NCBI GenBank assembly: GCA_034440575.1
Contig: JAOTOL010001657.1
Span: forward strand, 1,070,001-1,134,000
From: Imbricaverruca yamaguchii
Lineage: Eukaryota; Arthropoda; Thecostraca; Neoverrucidae
Direction: 5' to 3'
Length of the DNA stretch: 64,000 nucleotides
The position numbers were made by a program, and so were the translations under genes. The notes under the pieces are model-generated. The model had not been told where the DNA came from and searched no databases. It saw nothing but the letters and a program-made list of their open reading frames with translations. The first letter of the stretch is position 1. Each line of letters begins with the position of its first letter. Positions 57,196 to 64,000 of this stretch are shown piece after piece.

Positions 57196-57829
57196 CACAC
57201 ATGCTAATCATGGAGTCCCGCAGCAGCCCAGCCAGATAATCCAGCCACTGTCCAGCCTTGGAGCCCAACCGGGGAATCCAGTCGGGAGATCCACCCACGG
57301 AGTCCCACCGGGGAATCCAGCCGCACCGTCCAGCCTGAGCCCAGTCGCAGATAATCCAGCCCAGAGTTCAGGCGGAGAGCGACAGAGCGGTCGGGGAACA
57401 GTATGACCCCCGCCCCGCGCCCACGGTCAGTCGCCGCTGAACAGGTCGACACCGACGAGCTCCCAACTGTTCAAACGGACCCCGCCGCTCTCGAACCGCC
57501 TGCAGACGGCGACAATCTCGCCAGGTCGCGCCGCTCCCCTACCCACATTACGTTCGCGGACATCCGCGGCGCCGGCAGCACGACGGCACGGCTTTTAACT
57601 GTAATCGAGCGGCGGCGATCGGCGGTCGGCCGGCCCTTCAGTCCCGGCCGACAGTTCGCCGGCGCGGACCGCCCGGTAACCGGTCTGGGCGGCCGCGACG
57701 AGACCGCCGCTCGTCAGCGGGTCGCGCCCGACCGTCGCCGACGCTGACCGGCCATCGCCCGCCCGCGCACGCGACGGCAGGCGACACAGACCGCCGGCGC
57801 GCACCATCGGCATGAATGAGCCGTGGCTT
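57196..57829. other. Degenerate CCAGCC repeat then GC-rich DNA
   Basis: 57225-57390 has GGGGAATCCAG and GGAGTCCCACC words every 20-25 bp. The remainder is CpG-rich and unassigned. Confidence 0.5.
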
Positions 57830-58045
57830 GGCGCGTAGCTCTCGGCGAGTAGCTCGGCGAGTAGCTCGGTGAGTAGCTCGGCTAGTATCTCGGCGCGTAG
57901 CGTTCGGCGCGCAGCGTTCGGCGAGTAGCTCAGCGCATAGCTCGGGGAGTAGCTCGGGGAGTAGCTCGGGGAGTAGCTCGGCGCGCAGCGTTCGGCGAGT
58001 AGCTCGGAGCATAGCTCGGCGCATAGCTCAGCGAGTAGCTCGGCG
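57830..58045. repeat. 12-bp minisatellite
   Basis: GAGTAGCTCGGC units with GCATAGCTC and GCGCAGCGTTCG variants, about 18 copies. Confidence 0.92.
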
Positions 58046-59239
58046 TTCAACGTTCGGCATGCCGCGCACGGACCTAACGTCGGACGTTATACCCCTAGGG
58101 TCTAACGTCGGTACAAACGGTAGGTCCTGCCGTCGACCTGTAGCACGTGTCCACGGGCCCGTCCTCCTGCCCATAGTCGCCCAGTCGCCCAGCGGTTCGG
58201 CGCACGCAGCAGTGCCGGCCACGCGAGCTGATGGTGAGGCAGCCTGCACGACGCACCCCCACCCCCCACACTGCAGGCCACCACTGAGGTGGTCTAGTGT
58301 GAAACGAGGTGTGATCGGCTATAATTGGGCAATGATCGGTGATAGCCTTTTCAAGCGCACCGCCTGAAAGCAGCTGGGTGATGCAACATGCTGCAAACGG
58401 TCATTCTATTTGGTAACAATGGATCGCGTTCGAGTGCAGGGGTGTGTTCGGGTCACGTAACCGGCGCCCACGAACGGAGCTCACGCAGCTGGTGTGGGTG
58501 TGTGGGTGTGGGTGCGACAGGTCATCTGAGGGCGCTGCCAGGTCAGATACGGGCCGGCCGGGCACCGACACCGACACAGACGTCGACATCAACACCAACA
58601 CCAACACCATAACCAGCACCAGCACCAGCACCAGCACCGCCACCGACACCGAACATGGCCCCGCACGCACGCTCTCCTACACCGACGACAGCCCACCGGC
58701 AGCCGCAGCACGAGGCGGTGCGGGCCGACCCAGCGCCGATGCGAACCACATGCCGCGCGCGCGGCGTCATCCGCCCGGCCGGCTCAGAAGCCCGCCGCCT
58801 GCGGCTGCAGCGGCGGCGTCCGTGGCCGGGTCGTGACGCGGCCGGCGCCGCCTTATCGGCCGACACGGCGGGCGGCGTCGCACCGCCGTCGAGTGTGTCG
58901 GTCGACAGGGCAGGGCGCGCGCGCCAGTTCCGCTCGCCGCCGCTCTCGCGCCACCGCGGGTCCGCCGGCGCGGCTGGTCAGTAGTCTGCGCCGCCGCGGC
59001 ACCGGTCGGGATGCGGCGCGCCGCGCGGCGCCAAAATACAGACACCTCGAACGCCGAGAGCCCGCCATTATGCGATGAATGGTGTATTTAGTTAGGTAAA
59101 TATGTCGCCGATGTCGTTGGTGCGCTGAATGGCCGACAGGTGGCGGCGATTACGGCAGCCATGAGGAAACGCCGAGTCACAAGCATGTTAAGCCCTGCGT
59201 TGACACGGGTGACTCAGGATCGCCTGATAGCTCGCGGCA
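58046..59239. other. CpG-rich segment with a hexamer run
   Basis: ACCAAC/ACCAGC hexamers at 58588-58640 within CpG-rich DNA (58480-59080). No gene recognised. Confidence 0.45.
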
Positions 59240-59329
59240 CATGATTGCTGCGAGGAAAGCCAATCGGCACGATTTGCCGGATGAGCAACCTGTACCGTGG
59301 ACCACAGGGCAGTCGGGCTTCTCTGCCGA

Positions 59330-59810
59330 TCAGGAATTGGTCATGTATGCTCTGGGGCCAAGGACGATCGGGTGTGTCCAGGGGTCAGGAGAAGGTTGGC
59401 CAATGGGCATGGACAAGGACCAGGGAACGTTCGTGTATTTCCAGGGATCAAGGGACGACCGTCCCTCATTCACAGGGTATGCCCAGGGGTCGAGGAATGG
59501 TCGGGTCTGTCCACGAATCAGTGGACAGTCGGATATGTCCGGGTATCAGGGAACGGGCAGGTATGTCCATGAACTAAGCGAAGGTCGGGATTCCTCAGTG
59601 ATGAGGGAGAGGTCGGGCATGCCCAGGGATTAAGTGACGGTCAGGAATGTCTAGGGATCCGGAGACGGTCAGCAACGTCCGAGGTCCAAGTTCTTCAGTG
59701 ATTGGGGAGGAAGTTGGAATTCATCAGGGACGACGAGATGATCAGGATTCTTCAGGAATGAGGAGATTGTCGGTATTTTCAGGGATGATGGAATTATTCA
59801 GGGATCAGGT
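59330..59810. repeat. Degenerate 30-bp repeat
   Basis: Words such as GTATGTCCAGGGATCA, GG(A/G)ACGGTCGGG and TTCAGGGATCA recur 14-16 times with spacing of 28-40 bp. Confidence 0.7.
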
Positions 59811-60450
59811 GCCAGTGACGTATCTCCAGTAGTGATACGTAACACGGCCAGTAACAGACCGTGTCATCGCGCTATGCTTCCCCGGCAATAACTTCTGAGG
59901 TGACGCTATAGGATCACTACGTTAGCCAGCGCACAAATTGACGGGTGAAAACAGCGGAAAGCACGCCCATTACGGGCTCAGACACAAGTGCCAGACGGCT
60001 GCCCAGAGTGGAGTTTACAGCGACAAAAAAAAAAACAATCCGGCCCACGAAGCCATCCCCGGAATGAAAAACGAGAATTGATATACTTCACAACGAGGGT
60101 GCCGTAGTGAGCGTTCACTGAGTGGAGCGAACAGACTTGTAAACAGAGTCTTTATTTACACGGGAAAACATTGAACTATTTAATTAAACTGCCGGGTATA
60201 GAGTCGCCCCAACATTCCCACCGATATTTACGCAAATGTCGCACACAAGGTACAGACCGGAAGCTATTAAGCATGGTCATGCATCACATCTTGCTCTAAG
60301 ATAATGCAAAAGCAGAGCTTTCACGGCTGAATAACCATGTAAATGCATTTAAATCAGGGTCATGAGTACATATTAGCCAAAGTCCTCTCGAGAATCACAA
60401 CTCACAGGTATCAGGGCTGTAGACAAACAGCAACTAGTCAACTGTCATGG
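59811..60450. other. Unannotated segment
   Basis: A13 run near 60025. Nothing else recognised. Confidence 0.5.
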
Positions 60451-60632
60451 GATATATATATATATATACACACATACATACATACATACATACATGCATA
60501 CATACATACATACATACATACATACATACATACATGCATACATCCATACATACATGCATACATACATCCATGCATGCATACATCCATTCATGCATGCATA
60601 CATCCATTCATGCATGCATACATCCATTCATG

Positions 60633-60703
<71 letters not shown>
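60451..60703. repeat. Compound (TA)n / (CATA)n microsatellite
   Basis: (TA)9, then about 40 CATA/CATG/CATC tetranucleotides, then (TA)32. Confidence 0.97.
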
Positions 60704-60704
<1 letters not shown>

Positions 60705-61297
60705 CACGATGCAGTCGAAAGTGCATCCTAACCGCCCGATGAAACCGTCACGTACTGTCGCCGAGTGAAAGGCACGCATACAAGCAAACAACAAAGAAGC
60801 AACAACCTTTCAGGGTGGGCCGTTTACCTCGGACGGGTACCGTGCCCACTCTCACGTAGATATGTGAGGCGAATCTTTGAATACGCACTGCCAACAAACA
60901 AGACTAACACTCACGTGTGACAATTGTGTACACATGTACATTGTCAATGGTGTACACATGTACACAGTTGACAAAGACGCTGGCGCATGGCTACGGCGTG
61001 CTCCTGTACAAGTGAAGGGCGTTCGCACGCGTTGAAGCTGTGCGGCATCCGGACGACGCTCCTAATACCTTTGTCGTTTTGTGAAGATTCCAGGGAATCG
61101 TCATCCCGGATGGGATCACACGCGGTCGGCGGAAACAATGTTCCCAACACTTCATAAAATGCCGTAGCTGCACAGGAAGAGACGCTCCCCGATACGGTCA
61201 GCTGATTAGGAGCACGCGACGTGCCACAGGACAGGTGTGTAAAGTGACTTGCTGAAGTGTTGACATCCAGAGCACTGTCCTGTCCATAAAGGTAGTG
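60704..61297. other. Unannotated segment with short palindromic repeat
   Basis: GTGTACACATGTACA occurs twice at 60926-60966, flanked by GACAATT and AGTTGAC, so the whole block is nearly self-complementary. A minus-strand 140-codon frame (60944-61366) is unrecognised. Confidence 0.45.
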
Positions 61298-61496
61298 GCT
61301 CGTTTCTCCCATTTGGAGGTTGAATGGTGTTGTTGGCGGTAAACCGCTCTGTGGTAAGGTGATCAATATTCACTAGAAAGGGCACGCTGAGATTTTGTTG
61401 TCGCAGGTTCGGATAAAAATATATCCCCGTATTTGATAACCTACAAGTTTTTCTAACCACTTCCAGGAATACACAGCAATAAGCACAAGTTCAGTC
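61298..61496 (+). repeat. Unclassified dispersed repeat, copy B
   Basis: Partner of 44247-44446 in the same orientation, with the same order of conserved blocks. No TSD or termini defined. Confidence 0.6.
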
Positions 61497-61628
61497 CCAT
61501 CACAAGGTAAAAGTGAAACGGCGTGAAAATGTGAACGAGCATCGACGATGTACCGGAAAACAATCCCGATACTTCTGAACGAATTCCACTTTTTGGAGGT
61601 CAACCATAATCCACCTTAAGTATTCACT

Positions 61629-61702
61629 GGTTGGTTGCTTATTTCGCTCTCTTATTAGGGTTCACGGGCGCATATATTATTGCGCCCGATAACCCTAATA
61701 AG
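61629..61702 (-). mobile_element. LINE 3' tail copy ending in a fold-back
   Basis: GGTTGGTTGCTTATTTCGCT then AGGGTTCACGGGCGCAT is a diverged reverse-complement tail. Its 5' side (61651-61702) is a hairpin: CTTATTAGGGTTCACGGGCG and its near-exact inverted copy, two mismatches in about 21 bp, with a short AT loop. This resembles the fold-back at 38544-38593. Confidence 0.65.
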
Positions 61703-61793
61703 GTTGGTCCATACCTATGCCAATAGGTCCATGGATTCACTCCGATTATTCGTCAGCGTATCCATGGACTTATTGGCATAGGTATGGACCAAC
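61703..61793. repeat. 33-bp-arm inverted repeat
   Basis: GTTGGTCCATACCTATGCCA... at 61703-61735 pairs with 61761-61793 with one mismatch. The loop is 25 nt. Confidence 0.92.
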
Positions 61794-61805
61794 CATATGT
61801 ATGGT

Positions 61806-61918
<113 letters not shown>

Positions 61919-62030
61919 TACGTGCACATATTGACTATTGTACTATTGAAGGAACGACAGGATGGGATGGACAGACGGGAGAAAGGCTGGAAGATGATAT
62001 GCAGTTTAGAAGAGGGGAGGAGATGATTGC

Positions 62031-62087
62031 TTGGTTGGTTGTTTGGGCTTAGGGGCACTTCGACTGCGTTGGTCATGCAGCACCCAT
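62031..62087 (-). mobile_element. Solo LINE 3' tail
   Basis: TTGGTTGGTTGTTTGGGCTT, then AGGGGCACTTCGACTGCG, then a CATGCAGCACCCAT, a good family member. Possible imperfect TSD GGGGAGG(AGAT)GATT at 62014-62030 and 62088-62101. Confidence 0.82.
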
Positions 62088-62483
62088 GGGGAGGGGATTA
62101 CAGAAAAGGAGAAAACACCACTGAGGCTTTAAGCATATTCTGCAAGGCATCGCATGGTTAAGCGACTGCAACATCACATCTGTAGTACGCCTCCATTTTA
62201 ACGTGCAGTGATCTCGATAGCTGATACACCGACAGGGCATCAGTTACGAGCGATCAGTTCACATCGGCGCCAGCTCAATTGTAGCGTCGCAGAGAGCGGG
62301 AGGCCAGCACAGAGTGGCGGGAAAAACTGGCGCGGACGAAACGGCGCCGCCGCATTCTCCCCAGTCCTGAGAGCCGACCGGCAGGAAAAACGAGTCCGCC
62401 GTCGTCAATTGTGTGCTCGAGTTTCGGATATCTGGCTCCGACATGTACAGCTGTTTGACGGCCAAACGGGCCGTGCCGTCCGC
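62088..62483. other. Unannotated segment
   Basis: No feature seen. Confidence 0.5.
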
Positions 62484-63010
62484 CTCTGTGACCTCTGTGG
62501 CCTCCGTTTGACGGAGGAGCGGGAGGTACCGTCTGCCTCTGTGACCTCCGTTTGACGGAGGAGCGGGAGGTACCGTCCGCCTTGGTGACCTCTGTGGCCT
62601 CCGTTTGACGGAGGAGTGGGAGGTACCGTTCGCCTCTGTGACCTCTGTGACCTCCGTTTGACGGAGGAGTGGGAGGTACCGTCCGCCTTGGTGACCTCTG
62701 TGGCCTCCGTTTGACGGAGGAGTGGGAGGTACCGTTAGCCTCTGTGACCTCTGTGACCTCCGTTTGACGGAGGAGCGGGAGGTACCGTCTGTCTCTGTGC
62801 CCTCTGTGACCCCCGTTTGACGGAGGAGCGGGAGGTACCGTCTGCCTCTGTAACCTCTGTGACCTCCGTTTGACGGAGGAGCGGGAGGTACCGTCCGCCT
62901 TGGTGGCCTCTGTGACCTCCGTTTGACGGAGGAGCGGGAGGTACCGTCCGCCTTGGTGACCTCTGTGACCTCTGTGACCCCCGTTTGACGGAGGAGCGGG
63001 CCGTACCGTC
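62484..63010. repeat. Minisatellite with a hairpin in each unit
   Basis: Eleven units containing CCTCCGTTTGACGGAGG (6-bp stem, 5-nt loop; two units have CCCCCG instead), then GAGCGGGAGGTACCGTC. Unit spacing includes 44 and 53 bp; the lengths appear to differ by copies of a 9-bp CTCTGTGAC module. Confidence 0.94.
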
Positions 63011-64000
63011 TGCCTCTATGACCTCTGTGTGCTCCGCTGACCGTACGATCAGCTTCTGTGGCCGCGCGGAGTCAGTAGCCCATTGTCACGAGGGTGCCCG
63101 TGACCGCCGGAGCAGGCAGATCGCCTCATCACGGTCATCTACCGACACCCGGCTGACTAGGGGCGGGACTCGGCAGCAGCACGACTCACTACACTGCCAC
63201 CAGTACGACGGGCGTCCTCTCGCGAATTTCTGTGCGTGAACGGCGGCGAGTGTGGCACAGTGATAAATTATTCGCGAAATAGGGTGGAGTTTACCACTTT
63301 CTGAACACTGAATCGACATCCTTCTTCAAGAAGTATCGGCATCCTGCTCCTGGATATGAACTATTCATGTCTCCTTTTTAACAGTATCTCTTTTATGAAA
63401 TATAGCTCTTCATAAATTATAAACCTCAAAACAAATGATAAAGGTTCAGTCATAATTACCTACACCATCAACTCGAATTTTAGTCTGAAAGACATCAAAC
63501 GCATCTTAAATTACACTACTTACGTGTCAAATCTCGACATCCTGCTGTGCTCGTTTCGACATCTCACACCTAACGAAAAAACAATATTTTAACCCTGGTG
63601 TGGCAGCTTATCGCCGTGAATCAGTGAAGCGCGCGCACCAGCTGACTCGATGGATTCGGCGCGCAAACTTTGCAACAGTTGACGGTGGCAGTGACTGATG
63701 ACGTAATTCAGAGCCGGTGACGTCAGGTATTCTCGGCCCCAGACCACATCGACGCTTCAAAATATGTCTGGCAGTCAGCGTAGGTATCAAGGGCGTTGCG
63801 ACCGCCAAGGGTGGAGGGCATCACCTCTCATTCCATGTACCCATATGTCCCTATGTTAGCAGCTATATAATGGCTGCAGGTATCGTAGTATATCCCTCTC
63901 TTTCCCCTCTCCCTCTCCCAGTCCCCCACTCCTTTTCCCTCTCTGTTGCCGCTGATAATCTTCCAGGTTGGCAGCTTAATATCTCCGAACCTTGTTGGAC
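63011..64000. other. Unannotated segment
   Basis: AT-rich at 63260-63600. A pyrimidine-rich stretch of CTCTTTCCCCTCTCCCTCTC type lies at 63890-63945. No gene or element recognised. Confidence 0.5.

Noticed and set aside
56209..57239. Several overlapping open frames of 180-329 codons on both strands
   Set aside because: They are readings of the same 42-bp tandem unit. Both strands are open because the unit is divisible by 3 and has no stop, which is not evidence of a gene.
60343..60794. Tyr/Ile/His-rich open frames
   Set aside because: Translations of (TA)n and (CATA)n microsatellites.

Overview
This is eukaryotic nuclear DNA, almost certainly from an animal. It holds non-LTR retrotransposon remnants with short 3' tails, tRNA-derived SINEs with target-site duplications (TSDs), a 1.66-kb DNA transposon with 3-bp TSDs, long (AT)n, (CA)n and (GT)n tracts, and dense minisatellites. 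Nothing looks bacterial: there are no operons, ribosome binding sites or compact gene order. The GC- and CpG-rich background, frequent GGCCGG words and the mix of elements would fit a marine invertebrate or arthropod. I cannot name a species from sequence alone.

I find no convincing host protein-coding gene. The longest open frames are by-products of tandem repeats whose units are multiples of 3 bp or lack stops. The only recognisable proteins are two 5'-truncated, frameshifted LINE remnants: an RNase H/C-terminal piece on the minus strand (37897-38571) and a reverse transcriptase palm/thumb piece on the plus strand (51743-52743).

Layout. 1-6 kb has two SINEs, three short LINE tails and a Harbinger-like DNA transposon (4125-5784, TTA TSDs). 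6-28 kb alternates GC-rich unique DNA with some 18 minisatellites. 28-29 kb has a SINE, an (AT)n tract and a head-to-head pair of LINE tails. 30-37 kb has long 27-, 56- and 45-bp-unit arrays. 37.4-38.6 kb is a LINE copy bounded by an 18-bp TSD. 41-51 kb has more arrays. 51.4-52.9 kb has a C26 tract, a homopolymer-rich segment and the second LINE with a TCTG tail. 55-60 kb has further arrays, including a 0.9-kb 42-bp-unit array. 60-62 kb has long microsatellites and palindromes. 62.5-63 kb has an array with a hairpin in every unit.

The unifying observation is a dispersed element of about 58 bp at 13 loci. Its sense strand is a GGGCGC...GCGCCC stem-loop followed by CCAA repeats. At most loci it stands alone, and at eight it lies between direct repeats that look like TSDs. 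The 37.4-38.6 kb copy shows that this sequence is the 3' end of an RNase H-bearing LINE. The SINEs at 719 and 28527 carry a diverged version of the same tail. The window therefore appears to show a LINE, SINEs that use its machinery, and many tail-only insertions that stop at the same stem-loop. By hand estimate, tandem repeats cover roughly a fifth of the window.
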